Counted from the stretch's first letter, positions 1 through 12,559 are shown. The stretch: DNA of 64,000 nucleotides from Telmatactis stephensoni (GCA_029948255.1 JALIZF010001820.1:543501-607500); one strand, 5' to 3'. Notes: generated from the sequence alone by a model not told the origin. Made by a program: numbers and translations.

Positions 1-525
1 CACCCTTTGAGGAAGTAGGCAAGAGACTGTTTCAAATTGGCAGGGAACTAGAACGGACATTTAGATAATTTTGTATCATCGCTTAGTGTAATAAAAATGC
101 CAAATGTAATGCTAAAATTTCAACGCTAAATGCAATAACAACGCCAAATGTAATAATTTTTTAACATTTAAAGTAGCCCTAAATGTAATAGCATTTTAAC
201 TATAGCCCCATTCACTCAGACTGGGCAACCACATGAGGCGAGGCAGTACCACTCGGGGGTGGGGAGGGGGGCAGGAGGAGATTTGGTGGATGTGTTGGGG
301 TATTTGTGAGCGATTTTGTGAGATGTACCGTCAAAAACAAAACAAAACACCTCGCGCAGACGGTCAGAAGTATCTACACAATTGTAGGGAATATAACATT
401 GTGGTACGATGATACATTTTGGTATTAGTAGAAACCCATGTCACCATCTTTTGAGTTTACCTGAAGATTTTGCCGAAAATGTTTTTCAGATTTCTATATA
501 TTCATTGTAAATTAATAGGAACGAA
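1..525. other. Intergenic, no gene seen
   Basis: No exon with plausible splice sites was found on either strand. The left part (about 100-190) has loose sub-repeats of the form GCCAAATGTAAT, and 249-275 is a G-rich run. This is the 3' flank of SDR gene A. Confidence 0.5.
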
Positions 526-587
526 AAACCCTTCTAGGATTTCTTAATAAAATTGTAAACCCTTCTAGGAATTCTTAATAAAATTGT
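526..587. repeat. 31-bp tandem duplication
   Basis: Two head-to-tail copies of a 31-bp unit beginning AAACCCTTCTAGGA start at 526 and 557 and differ at about two positions. The second copy runs directly into the pentanucleotide satellite. Confidence 0.8.
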
Positions 588-806
588 ATTGTATTGTATT
601 GTATTGTGTTGTGTTGTGTTGTGCTGTGCTGTGCTGTGCTGTGCTGTGCTGTGCTGTGCTGTGCTGTGCTGTGCTGTGCTGTGCTGTGCTGTGCTGTGTT
701 GTGTTGTGTTGTGTTGTATTGTGTTGTGGCGTTGCGTTGCGTGGCGTTGCGTTGCGTGGCGTTGCGTTGCAATTGTGTTGTGTTGTGTTGTGTTGTTGTG
801 TTGTGT
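588..806. repeat. Pentanucleotide satellite with zoned variants
   Basis: About 220 bp of a 5-bp repeat whose unit changes in blocks: TATTG, TGTTG, a long run of TGCTG, TGTTG again, then a GGCGTTGCGTTGC segment and TGTTG. Long reading frames here on both strands are products of the repeat and are not genes. Confidence 0.9.
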
Positions 807-1071
807 TGGAAACAGACACCCTAATCAAAAATATTGGATGATGCCATCCAAGCAAATCTCTTTGATCTTTCAATAATGATGCAATATTAACAAATAAATG
901 GATCGAGGATTTTAAGCTTTTATTAATTGTTGGTACAATTAATCAAAGTACAAACCCGTTAAGTGAACATTTTCTCAAACTTTTAAAGATCCAGGGGTGT
1001 TCCCCCACCACGAGAGCCGAAGGCTAAAAACAATGCACTAATCAGGATAGTCTTAAAGCAAACTTAGTTTA

Positions 1072-2270
1072 CTATCTCAAAAACCTATCTTGGAGCGATG
1101 TTGGCAAAATGATAGCAATTCTAGCGATATTGGCTCTTGGACCAATCAGATAGCGAGGAGCTGGGTCACGTGATGTCACTGCATCCACCAAAGTATTAAC
1201 GACCAATCCAACGTCAGAGCACGCTACGTTTTCAACCGAATTCCTGATCCTGGTACGAACTGGAAGGGAGAGTTACATATCAAATAATATCAATTCATAG
1301 ACTGCATGTAGCAGTTTTCATAAGAGTGGGAAACCGAACGCACTGTGCCGTGACCGTGCACGAGTCAGTGCCGTAAGGTTTATATGAATATTCGAAATTT
1401 TTGCCGTAACCGTTCTGTGCCGGGACCGTGCGGTTTTCCTAGTGATACAAAAACTGTACCACCTTCAGGTCAAAAGGGTGCATATGGTGCTCTTACCACC
1501 TTATTCTTTCATCAAATTGTATTAATATGATTAACTCGATCAATCAATTTGAAAATGAGTAGGTGGCGACGCACTGAAAAAAAGCCATCAAAGTACAAGA
1601 ATCTTATCAATGCCTACCTTTTTCGCGGCCCTCTTCTCCTCCATACGCCTCTTTCAATTCGTCACTCATTGCTTGCCACATAGATGTTATCTTTCCCCGA
1701 TAGATTTCAGCCAGCAATGGAGTCTTGAAAGGCTGTGCAGGCTCAATGATGGAAACTTTGACTTTCCACTCAACCATTTCTCGTCGTAAGGCATCAGAAA
1801 AGGCCTCCACACCCCATTTGGTGACGCTGTAGGGCGCACGACCGTAAGTACCAACTAACCCTGAGTGGAAATGAAAAAATGTCAAATATATCGGCTTCCG
1901 TAAGCCTTGGTTGTACATGAGCTCACAGCAACCATCTTGGATGGACTTCAAAAATAATTTTCTTTTGGCGTCTGATGTTTATTCATCCCTACCGCTTCTT
2001 TTATTTTGATTCCCAGCTCAAATGAATGTTTGAAACTCAGTTGATAGACGCTTTTACCTACATCAATGCCATCTTCAATAGATTAATTCTAAACACTATT
2101 ATGGGATGTTCAAGATACAAAAACGCACGTGACTAAAATCAGTTTGCCCTCCTGGCATTTTGATTTACATATCGATAAATGTGTGAAGAGGTCTATTACA
2201 TACTATAGGGAAGATCTGCGAAGACGAGGGATATTATTGCATTATTATTTTAGTATTAAAGAGAACACAC

Positions 2271-2306
<36 letters not shown>

Positions 2307-2537
2307 TCAAACACAAAAATTCTGCAACTTTTAGATATATAGATATATATGTTAAATATATATTTAAAATTATGGGATGCCTTTCAAACTATGTTTTTTG
2401 TTAAGCACAGACATTTGAGAACCATAAAAATATACTTTGGAAGCTATCCCATAATTTATTTGGTGGTTTTAGGTATATTTTGTATACTTTTGTATATATA
2501 TCTATATATCTAAAATTTGCAGAATTTTTGTGTTTGA

Positions 2538-2602
<65 letters not shown>

Positions 2603-2967
2603 ACTAACATTTTAACTAAAGTGTTTATTCTCAAGAACTAGACCAGCGCTGAAGGAGAAAATACAGTACAATGTATAGTACAATGGTTAATATGCCTGTA
2701 TCAGCGGCGGATCTAGACCTTTTGAAAGGAGGGCCACCATTTTGCAGAACACGTTGGTGGGGGCGTAACTTCCTCAAACCCCCTTCTAAAGTAACTTTGC
2801 AGGGCTTTAGCAAGCCATAAAATTCTGAGGGGCTAAAAAACAACCTATATTATGATTATCCTTTTGAGCTAAGGCGCGTTAATTCGATTAACAATTATGA
2901 TAAAACCAACAACAACAAACATTTAGAAAGTAAAACTTTGGGAACGTATATTGTCCTACACGTTTAG

Positions 2968-3036
<69 letters not shown>

Positions 3037-6000
3037 AAGTAGGGCCCAACTGAAAAGGGCCTAAATATGCAACACTACTTACCTGCAACACTGCTAACGT
3101 TCACAACTCGTCCCTCAGCTTTTTTCACAAGTGGGAGAAAGGTTTTAGTGACTTCAATCAAACCCCACAAGTTGACATCAGCCATTCTCTTGTAGTCCTC
3201 CATCTTGAACCACTCCAATGGACCGAGTGTCATGTAACCTGCGTTATTGATGATGGCCCAAACACCTTTTGCAGAGTTTAAGGAAATTATTATTAGTACA
3301 GCCATAGTCGACTGAAGATACAAAAAGGAATATTGACGATGAAAATGACGAAGGCGTAGATGTCGATCGCGGATGGAAGAGAGGGCTGCGCTTGTTTGAT
3401 GCTGAAGGATTGTATGTTGTTTTGTTGGTTGTGGCAGGAAAATATTTAAAAAAATGGCGAGTAATAACGAACACAAGAGAAAAAACAAGAAAACTTCGAT
3501 TTTTATGACAACTTGCATACTTCTACTGCAATGCCTATTTGACCTGACGCGTTGGTCACGTAATCGATAAAACATCTGAAACATGAACGAAAAAGTATAC
3601 GATTTGTTATTGTCCCAAAAATGCCGTTGTAGAAGTCTTTACAGCAAATAATTGAGATGTATAATGAAATAAAAAGTCGGATAAATTGGTATATTGGAAA
3701 GAAATATTCTTGCATGTGAGAAATATAATATGATATACGATAATAGAAGGATAAAGATAAAGATTAATAGTTGCTGACAGACAAATTAAATATCTTTACT
3801 ACTGCGGCTTATTGAAGTACAGCGAACCAGTGTACGGTTCAACGTGCGTGTTGTTAAAAAGTTTATTATCATGAATCGCTCTTATTCTAGCAACGGTTAA
3901 GGGAAATGTCCCTTTTAATCCGATTTCGGGCTTGTTTTACACGGGGATGAGTGAAGCCACGAGTGCGTGTAGTGAAAGTTATGTCGCCTTCTTTTGTATA
4001 GCAGATAAGAAGTAAAATGAAAAGAAGCCGCGAAAACAATAGGTGCTTATGTGTTGGGCAAAACTGGGTGGCTTGAAGAGTGTTGAATATTCGATCCTAA
4101 AAACTGTTTACGAGTTTTCGTTACCGATCAGTTATAGTTGTTAGAGGTCTTTATTATAAGATTTCGAAATCAGCCATTTATTCATGCATGAGTATTTCGG
4201 TGGGTGGTTAAGAATATTTAGCGTTATAGTGGTTTATCTTTATTTTACCATATCAAATTTGCAAATGCCGATATGCCGAGAGCAAGCGAAGTAGGATTTT
4301 CACGAAAGGAAATTAAAAGCAGGACATGCGGTCGAAGTCTTCACTGAAACTGGAGAGTTGATTATAGGTGCGATTGACATGTTGTTGTTAAGCAGTTAGG
4401 GTCTTTGAGGTCTTTAGGGTGTCGTCATCCGATATGGATACGAAATGTAAAACCACATCTTTGTAAAAGAATTTCGTTTGCACATGACGTCACAAGTCAC
4501 AAAAATTCAAACTAAAATCTATTTTTGAATCCTACCAGCTCTATTCTTGTATATGTTTTAGAAAATTGTGGTTTGAGTTATTCTGTAGATTTGTATTTAG
4601 ATATTTTGATGGTTTGGATGTTTTTTGGGTCGAGTTGTAAGCCCGTGAATTATGTCACACAACTCAAAGTCACGCGTCTAAAATGCCGTGGAAATCACTA
4701 TAAGTATGTCAAATCAATTAGCTTGGTCTTAAATATACCAGCTAGGGCTACTAAAAGTTAAATTAAGTGATATTTATCAACTTTAGGCTTGAAATTATGT
4801 TCTAAAATTTTGGCAGCCATGTTGGAAGATATCCATATGTCTTCCAAGATGGCGCCGCCATACATTTACACTAAAATTTGAGAAAATTCATCCGGCAATA
4901 ACTCGGCAAATAATTGCTCTTGTGCTCCAAAAATTCTCCAAGAGATATTGTTTTAAATGCTCTACAAGCCCATAAGCATTTTATTTTATTTAGAAAAAGA
5001 ATTAACATTTTAGAATTTCAAAACCCAAAAGGTCATCAAAATATCACGTGATTGCAAACGAAGAATTGTGGTCGAAAGGGTAAAGTATTTGAAAAATGTT
5101 AAAATCGTGCGTGTAAACTGAGTTTGTGGTCAGTAAAATAATGAAAAAGGGTAAAAGGGGCTTTGAAATTGTTTTTATTGAGGTGGGTGTTGTTGCGATA
5201 TCGTTCTTCACGAAATTTAAGAGCTGGTTTTAAGATGACCGGGAGAGTTATGGGCGATTTAACAATATTAAAGTATCAAGTAGACGCACACGTGCGTCCA
5301 ATTTGTGTGTCAGCAGCTATTAGTGTTTGTCTTTGTCTTTGTATAATCATATGCATACGCCATTAGATATGTCCGACATGCAAAATTTTTTCCTGCAAAT
5401 ATACCAGTTTATACAAGTTTTTATTTCATTATCTATCTCAATAGTTTGCTGTAAACACTTGTACAGGAACAGAGGGGGAAAAAACATTTGCAGTTAAAAA
5501 TCCGCTCTCGGCCTAAAGTCCTGGGTACGAATAATTAATGCGTGTGATTATGTAGAATTGTCAATATGACTTAGCAACGCCGTGACAGCGAGGCTTAAGG
5601 TGGCTCGACCCAATTTTCAAGTAGAGCTACCAGTCGTCTTTGAGTGAAAACTGTTTGTTCATGAGCAGTCTGATAGTAAATTACGTATTGCACCCTTACC
5701 AGACAAAGATCAAAGTTTATGATGACGTATGTTATATGGAGATCGGCGCTATTATGGCGACGCCTTAAAAGAATTCCCCTTTTTACATATTCTCGATTTT
5801 AATGAGTTCTAGGCTTATTCTTGAAAAATGCTTTTGTGATCTTTTAGTTAACATCATTGCCTTTAGCTCTAGCGAATTAAATCAAATTCTGAGAGAGCGT
5901 TTTCGAAATATCATCGGTGAAAGATTTTAACTGCAAAAATCGAGCGTAAACAAAACAACTTTTTAAATCTCCTACAATTAAAAAGAAAGTAGCTCATCGA

Positions 6001-8984
6001 AGTTAATTTTTCATCTCAAATTGTTGTAAAGATATCAAATTTGGCTACTAAAAGAGACGAGAGAAATCACATTAATTGATATTGAGAAAAGTGAGCCGAA
6101 CTCATGTATATGGACATGCTGAATTTGCTTCTGTTGCCCAAATTTCGCTCTATTGTTACATAAACTGCAATACTTAAAGATCCCTTCGATAAATATTGTT
6201 TAAAAATTAGTATGGTTTAGTTTAGGTATAATAGTTGATATGATATAGCATTTTCAAATTCACTGAATCATTTTACGACTGTAAAATGTTAGCCTCAAAT
6301 CGGTATATTTTTCAGCCAGATACAGTGGTCGACAACTCATTGATGCATGATGTAGCTCTGAGCTCTTTTGTTTTAGTTTGTCGTGTTTTCATGCATTCCA
6401 ACACTTGATGCAAATTACGGAACGCTTCATTACCTTCCGAGCACTCTTCCGAAATATGGTAATTGGTAAAACTAAATATACATAAGAATGCCAAAAAGGA
6501 AAGAAACTTTTTTGTCACACAACTGCAGATGGAAACTCGTCAAAAGCAGAATCATGGGGAGACAAAGTAAAAATAGAACGATGTGCTAACATGCTGCAAA
6601 GAAATGTACAGTTAAAAAGTTTCTTTCTAGCGATTACCATATCTCGGAAGAGTGATCGGAAGGTATTGAAACGTTCCGCAATTTGCATCAGGTGCTAGAA
6701 TGCACGAAAACATGACAAACTAAAACAAAAGAGCTACATCATGCATCAATGAGTTGTCGACCACTGTATCCGGCTGAAAAATATACCGATTTGAGGCTAA
6801 CATTTTACAGCCGTAAAATGATTCAGTGAATTTGAAAACGCTATATCATATCAACTATTACCTAAACTAAACCATACTAATTTTTAAACAATATTTATCG
6901 AAGGGATCTTTAAGTATTGCAGTTTATGTAACAATAGAGCGAAATTTGGGCAACAGAAGCAAATTCAGCATGTCCATATACATGAGTTCGGCTCACTTTT
7001 CTCAATATCAATTAATGTGATTTCTCTCGTCTCTTTTAGTAGCCAAATTTGATATCTTTACAACAATTTGAGATGAAAAATTAACTTCGATGAGCTACTT
7101 TCTTTTTAATTGTAGGAGATTTAAAAAGTTGTTTTGTTTACGCTCGATTTTTGCAGTTAAAATCTTTCACCGATGATATTTCGAAAACGCTCTCTCAGAA
7201 TTTGATTTAATTCGCTAGAGCTAAAGGCAATGATGTTAACTAAAAGATCACAAAAGCATTTTTCAAGAATAAGCCTAGAACTCATTAAAATCGAGAATAT
7301 GTAAAAAGGGGAATTCTTTTAAGGCGTCGCCATAATAGCGCCGATCTCCATAAAACATACGTCATCATAAACGGTAAGGGTGCAATACGTAATTTACTAT
7401 CAGACTGCTCACGAACAAACAGTTTTCACTCAAAGACGACTGGTAGCTCTACTTGAAAATTGGGTCGAGCCACCTTAAGTACTGTTTCGCTGAAAGTTGG
7501 GGGGGTTTGCGCCAGTAACCACATGGCCTCTTAGGGGCCTATTTTTTTTCTTCTGATTTGGTCTCGAGAATAGACCATTCTTGCGCAATCGGTGACGTGT
7601 GCACTCCTGATAGGTTAAGAGCGTAAGAAACAATGCCCTTCATTCATCACCTTTGAGCGCGTGCAAACTCTTCGTAGTGAAGGCAAGCCAGGAACTTTAG
7701 GAATGCAAGATGTCCGGATTTTGAGTTGCAAGAATTTTTTGGGGTTATTCATGAATTTTTTTATGGGCACATTGGGGGTGCACACTTTTTTTCGTTGAAT
7801 TTTGCTTGCCGTAATTTTTTTTTTTCGCTTTGGACCCCCCCCCCCCCCCCACCCCCATCACTTTTCCGGTGACACAGGGGCTGCTCCCACCAAGCCATGA
7901 TGTCGTCATATACTACAATTACTAGAATGCTTTGCCCACTTCCTTTTGTGAAGTAATTAGTGTCCATTGTTCTACAATTAATGGACACTTAGCATTTTCA
8001 TAACAACTTGAATTTTCCACTGATGGCCATGGTCGCCACTACATAAACACAACTAGACGCACACGTGCGTTCACTCGTGCCTATGCCTGGAGCCCTTTTT
8101 AAGAGAGGCTCCAATGACCGGCTCCGTTCGTACTCTTCCCCTAGCCGTTTCACGCATTCTTCACCATTCCGGGAAATAGCTAACCGTAACAAATGACCTT
8201 TTTTGAATCGGCTAACTTAAACTAAAAAATATCTTGATTAGTTAGTTTGTCTGTCAACAGCTATTAGTGCCTTTGTCTTTCTATTATCATGCATAGGTAT
8301 TAGATATCTCCAACATGCAAAAATATACCAGTTTTATATTCAACTTCTTATTTCACTATATATCTCAATTGTTTGCTGTAAAGACTTCTACAACGGCATA
8401 TTTGACACAATAACAAATCGTGTATTTTTTCGTTCATGTTTCGGATGTTATATATATGAATAAAAGACGTTACGTGACCAAACGCGAAATACAAGGTCAA
8501 TGGAATCTAGTTTCATGCCATTCCGATATTAAATTAAAATTCACTACAAAAACCTCTCAAGATCTCTTGAATGCTTGAATGAGGAATATAATTGACTTGC
8601 TTCTATGTATGTTCGTTTAGCAACATGTAGGATGAGAAATTCGTAGTTTTCCAGCTCATAGGAAATAGTCATTATCGCGAGGGCCTCGGCTTTCAAGTAC
8701 TCCATTTAGAGTTCGATATTTGGTCAAAGTATTGGAGATGAAGCTCAAAATAACAGCCCATTCTGAAGCTCATATAAGTATATAGGTATATCTCGAGTTA
8801 AAAGCTCCAAATTACATTGTTCTACTGCAGGAAAAGCCTGTCTCTGAAAGCTATTTTCTTTGAAGTCGGCCATCTTGCATTCCTAAAGTTCCTGGCTTGC
8901 GTTCGCTGTCGCTTAAAGGTGATGAATGAAGGGCATTGTTTTTACGCTCTTAACCAATCAGAGGTCCCTCAGGACGAACACAGG

Positions 8985-9028
<44 letters not shown>

Positions 9029-9851
9029 GCAGTTTATAACTCGTTCCCGGCCTAAAGGCCTGGGCACGAGTAATTAGCCGAACATAGAATTATCTAACTT
9101 GTGACCCTCAACTATGTGCAGTGTAACAGATAGCTCAACATACAATATTCTCCCAGGGCACGAGTTCACCCTGGTATTTGACCTGATGCGTTTGGTCACG
9201 TAATGGATAAAACATCTGAAACATGAACGGAAAAATACACGATTTGTTGTGTCAATAATGCCGTTGTAGAAGTCTAACAATTTAGATATATAGTGAAATA
9301 AAAAGTTGAATAAACTGGTATATTCGCAGGGAATATTTTTGCGTGTGAGATATTGCATGATAATAGACACTAATAACTGACTAACTAATAGATAATAGCC
9401 AGATTCAAACAATAGAAAACAAAGGAATTAGAGACTAGCTAATAGTACTAAATACACTAAAATGTATTTCACGGTTTATGGAAATCACTCTAATAGACCG
9501 ACAGAAGTCTACGATACCTTTATCAGATACCATGTTCTTCACTTGAACAAAGACATCTTGAATCTGTTTGGAGTCAGTCACATTCATAAGCACACTAACC
9601 AAACGATCACTACAAACGCTTTGCAGGTTTTCTTGGCCTTCCTTCGTCAGACAACCAGCGATCACACGGAATCCTAGCTTATCCAAGCGAATTGCAGTGC
9701 TCTTGCCAAATCCCGTGTCACAGCCAGTAATGAGAACATACTTGTTGTGATAGTCATCAACTTTGGGTTTTGGAAACAACGACTTGAAAAAGTACCACAA
9801 GACTAGTAGGGCTATGATGGAAGTTGGAATGACCAAGTACAATGGATACAT
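1072..9851 (-). CDS. SDR9C-like membrane-anchored dehydrogenase, copy A
   Basis: Four coding exons: 9518-9851, 3083-3265, 1618-1860, 1072-1259 (948 nt, 315 residues, stop TAG). All junctions are GT-AG and all introns are phase 1. Seen: an N-terminal hydrophobic anchor (about residues 6-26), the dinucleotide-binding motif TGCDTGFG (42-49), NNAG (118-121), and the SDR tetrad N143, S170, Y183, K187 (motif YSVTK). The family (BDH1, retinol and 17-beta-hydroxysteroid dehydrogenases) oxidises or reduces retinoids, steroids or ketone bodies with NAD(P), often on ER or mitochondrial membranes; the substrate here is unknown. Intron 1 is 6.25 kb and filled with repeats. Exon 4 starts VRTRIRN where most other copies have ARKKIK-like residues. 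A minus-strand AATAAA lies at 919-924. It is the last copy of the array and the most divergent in exons 3-4. Confidence 0.9.
2274..2600. repeat. Palindrome with (TA)n at both ends
   Basis: Two (TA)n runs (about 2274-2302 and 2541-2600) bracket an inverted repeat: CACTCAAACACAAAAATTCT near 2304 recurs reversed near 2520-2541, and the inner arms share the TTATGGGAT / ATCCCATAA pair. It sits in intron 2 of gene A. It looks like a MITE-type fold-back inserted in, or generating, TA repeats. Confidence 0.65.
2973..3030. repeat. (AG)n microsatellite
   Basis: Uninterrupted AG dinucleotide run of about 58 bp in intron 2 of gene A, about 50 bp from the exon 2 donor. On the transcribed strand it is (CT)n. 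Confidence 0.95.
3527..3760 (+). repeat. Dispersed repeat copy 1 (GTCACGTAAT family)
   Basis: The stretch with GTCACGTAATCGATAAAACA, CATGAACGAAAAAGTATACG and TGCCGTTGTAGAAGTCTT recurs near 9177-9300 (same orientation) and, reversed, near 8300-8465 and 5370-5460. It is a multicopy element, probably a non-autonomous transposon, in intron 1 of gene A. Confidence 0.65.
4815..4852. other. Short imperfect hairpin
   Basis: GCCATGTTGGAAGATAT pairs with ATGTCTTCCAAGATGGC around a short centre, with two mismatches. It lies in intron 1 of gene A and has no known function. Confidence 0.5.
5283..5460 (-). repeat. Dispersed repeat copy 2
   Basis: Reverse-oriented relative of the repeats at 3527 and 9030. 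It shares CAGCTATTAGTG, ATATACCAGTTTATA and TTTGCTGTAAA blocks with 8240-8390. The right side (about 5505-5530) has the CGGCCTAAAGTCCTGGGTACGA end that recurs near 9047. Confidence 0.55.
5599..7474. mobile_element. 1.9-kb fold-back element flanked by TTAA
   Basis: Near-perfect palindrome: about 870-bp arms (5599 to about 6460, and about 6636-7474) around a roughly 170-bp spacer. The ends read GGTGGCTCGACCC... and ...GGGTCGAGCCACC, directly flanked by TTAA at 5595-5598 and 7475-7478. A TTAA target duplication is the hallmark of piggyBac-type (and some Kolobok-type) DNA transposons. No transposase frame is present, so it would be a non-autonomous derivative. It is in intron 1 of gene A. Arms differ at only a few percent of sites by eye, suggesting recent origin or arm homogenisation. 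Confidence 0.8.
7597..8965. repeat. Inverted repeat pair enclosing about 1.1 kb
   Basis: The segment 7597-7715 (TTAAGAGCGTAAGAAACAAT, ATGCCCTTCATTCATCACCT) recurs reversed at about 8863-8965. Between them lie the poly-C run 7837-7850 and dispersed repeat copy 3. A poly-A run (8985-9023) follows. Probably a composite or terminally repeated DNA element in intron 1 of gene A. Confidence 0.55.
8040..8465 (-). repeat. Dispersed repeat copy 3
   Basis: Starts with CTAGACGCACACGTGCGT, also seen near 5281 and, altered, near 9895. It then carries the reversed AGACTTCTACAACGGCATAT, AACAAATCGTG and TTCATGTTTCGGATGTTA blocks that match the copy at 9177-9290 in opposite orientation. Confidence 0.6.
9030..9380 (+). 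repeat. Dispersed repeat copy 4
   Basis: Begins with CGGCCTAAAGGCCTGGGCACGAG and carries the GGTCACGTAATGGATAAAAC block shared with 3527-3760. The start-like sequence (ACTCGTGCC...GGCCTGG...CACGAG) also occurs near 13160-13193, so the family has a small palindromic end. Confidence 0.6.
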
Positions 9852-10820
9852 CTTAGTATGCGGAGATAAAGACGTTACGGTCCGCTATCATCAACTAGAC
9901 GCACAATGGTGCGTTTACTCGTGCCCAGCCCAAGGAATTGAGCCAGCTTGGGATACCTGTGGTCTTACATAAGCTAGATGCCAAAGCTGCATGATCTTTG
10001 GCAGCCATCAGTTTATTTGCTTGGTTCCCATCCAATTTGTAATATTTTCAAATAATAAAATTTAAGTGTCTAATGTATTCTAGAGTTACTTTGCAGATGA
10101 AAGAAAAAGGACTATTTGGTTTGTATTAGTAATGCTGTTACTGAAAACAAAAGAAAACTGTGGAGAAGAGTGTTAAGAGATTAACTAAATCACGTGACAC
10201 TAATTACATAAATAAGAGAGTGAGTGTGAAACGAGAGACTTCTATTCTGTTATTGTAACGACCGCGATCACTAAGTAAAGGAATTGACGAGCAACAACTA
10301 GATTTAGCCTCATTTTATCGCACAAAAACAAAAAGATTTACAGTCTGCAGCTATTAGTTAGCCAATTCTTTTACTAGCAAAGGAATGTGCTCGATTGCCT
10401 AAGCATCAATTTGGGGAACAATAAATCAAAATTTCTATGCACTGACACACATTCCAGCTGACTTTTTTTTTCTGGGGAGGGAGAAAGGATAATCCAGAGA
10501 AATGGGTTCATCCTGCACTACCATTAGAATGAAGTTTGTGATTTGTTCAAACATTTCAGTAAAAAAAAGAATATGTGGATTATGATGAACAATGCCTTTT
10601 GTTCTACATTTAATTTCTCTCCTTTGTTTTGTTTTACCATACTTTGTTACTTAAACAAATCAATAGCACTGTTCTGACCGCAGTGTATTACTGGAGAAAA
10701 GCATCAGAAACAAGGCAGAAAACAAATCATTCAGCATTTAAGTTTCTCATCAAGTGATTTATTGCACCAATCTTCCTTTTATACATCTTCCTCATGAAAG
10801 AGAGAGGTTATCATACAAAC
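9852..10820. other. Upstream region of SDR gene A, no gene seen
   Basis: Holds the presumed promoter of gene A. The first bases upstream of the ATG differ from those of other copies (TTAGTATGCGGAG versus TTGGAAGGCGAAG in B when read on the plus strand). A repeat end (CTAGACGCACAATGGTGCGT) lies at 9895. No further exon is apparent. Confidence 0.45.
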
Positions 10821-10972
10821 TTGGCTAATAAATGAGATACACCTCCCTGAAAACTTATTGTGTAAATAATTTCTATACAGTTTCAAATATATGTTGGCTA
10901 ATAAATGAGATACACCTCCCTGAAAACTTATTGTGTAAATAATTTCCATACAGTTTCAAATAGATGTACGCA
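10821..10972. repeat. 74-bp tandem duplication
   Basis: TTGGCTAATAAATGAGATAC opens two adjacent copies (from about 10821 and 10895). Each contains CTCCCTGAAAACTTATTGTG and ends near CAGTTTCAAATA. The two differ at very few positions. Confidence 0.85.
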
Positions 10973-11202
10973 ACAAAGACTTAACACAAATATGTACTAT
11001 AATAGCTTAGAAGTAGAATATCAAAATGAAATAAAAGGCATAAATACCTAATCAGTACAACTAAACTCTTGGTTTGGGCTCCCTGTGGTTGCCTATTCTT
11101 TTGTGATATATTTCAAAATCAGCAAACTGGAAATAAATAGCTTTATTCCAAACAAAAATACCAGTAAGGTATATAAGGAATACAAACAAAAATTGAATCT
11201 AG

Positions 11203-11591
11203 ACTATAATATAATATAATATAATATAATATAATATAATATAATATAATATAATATAATATAATATAATATAATATAATATAATATAATATAATATAAT
11301 ATAATATAATATAATATAATATAATATAATATAATATAATATAATATAATATAATATAATATAATATAATATAATATAATATAATATAATATAATATAAT
11401 ATAATATAATATAATATAATATAATATAATATAATATAATATAATATAATATAATATAATATAATATAATATAATATAATATAATATAATATAATATAAT
11501 ATAATATAATATAATATAATATAATATAATATAATATAATATAATATAATATAATATAATATAATATAATATAATATAATATAATATAATA
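11203..11591. repeat. (ATAAT)n satellite, tract 1
   Basis: Nearly 390 bp of perfect 5-bp ATAAT repeats, about 77 copies with no interruption visible. The assembled length is uncertain for such a pure tract. Confidence 0.95.
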
Positions 11592-11756
11592 TATGGAAGA
11601 CTATTTACAGATCAATGATTTAAAAAAACATATATGTATAAATATTAATAATAAGATATTCATATAATAAGAAATTCATACAAAAAATTGTGATAATATA
11701 TAGTGTTAAATGTAATGTAGATGTTCGTTGTCTTTATAATTTATAAAAAAACATAT

Positions 11757-11963
11757 ATTATATAATATAATATAATATAATATATAATATAATATAATAT
11801 AATATAATATAATATAATATAATATAATATAATATAATATAATATAATATAATATAATATAATATAATATAATATAATATAATATAATATAATATAATAT
11901 AATATAATATAATATAATATAATATAATATAATATGATATAATATAATATAATATAATATAAT
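11757..11963. repeat. (ATAAT)n satellite, tract 2
   Basis: About 205 bp of the same pentanucleotide in the same orientation, with one short slip near 11780 and one substitution near 11935. It is separated from tract 1 by about 165 bp of AT-rich unique sequence. Confidence 0.93.
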
Positions 11964-12559
11964 AAGTGTAAAGTATATAGATATGTATGTAAATATATAA
12001 ATCATCGTAGCTATCTATTGACCATTACAACTGTCATACAACAATTGAATATTATAGCAATATTTAGCAAAAACACCTGATACTGAATCATCATTCATTG
12101 ATAACAGGTATATGAAAAAATCTTCACTTTTAAAAGAAATATGAACGCTCTTGACTGCACAAGGAATATAATTCCAGAACTGATAACGCTTTGAATCCTT
12201 CAAATTATTCTCTAAGTACCAAAGAGATTTTTCATACCAAACACAAATATCTTGACGAGTGAAAGACACTTTAGCCGGCTTTTAGTAAATCAAATCGAAC
12301 ATGGAAATATATTTCAACTGCCTCGAATTAAGAAAGTTTTGTCAGTAACATGAAAATGCCAGTCATCTAAAAATTCCAAAAGTCTAAACAACAGAGGGAT
12401 ATAAATATATGTCTCAAACCAGCTTAGTCATGTTTTAGAAAGCGAGATTTGTAAGCTAACATTTGAATATATCGTCGATTTGTAAGTAAATTTTGAATGA
12501 AGAAGCTTGAATTTCCCTTGATTGAGACTCACGAGAGACTGCTATAACGCAATGGCTCG

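Noticed and set aside
584..876. Cysteine/valine- or histidine-rich frames on both strands
   Set aside because: They are translations of a pentanucleotide satellite with no stop codons in several frames.
9568..9750. Plus-strand frame of 60 codons (starts MESVTFIS) that recurs at 19751, 32825, 42093 and 51493
   Set aside because: It is the antisense of SDR exon 1. It recurs only because exon 1 is nearly identical in the gene copies.
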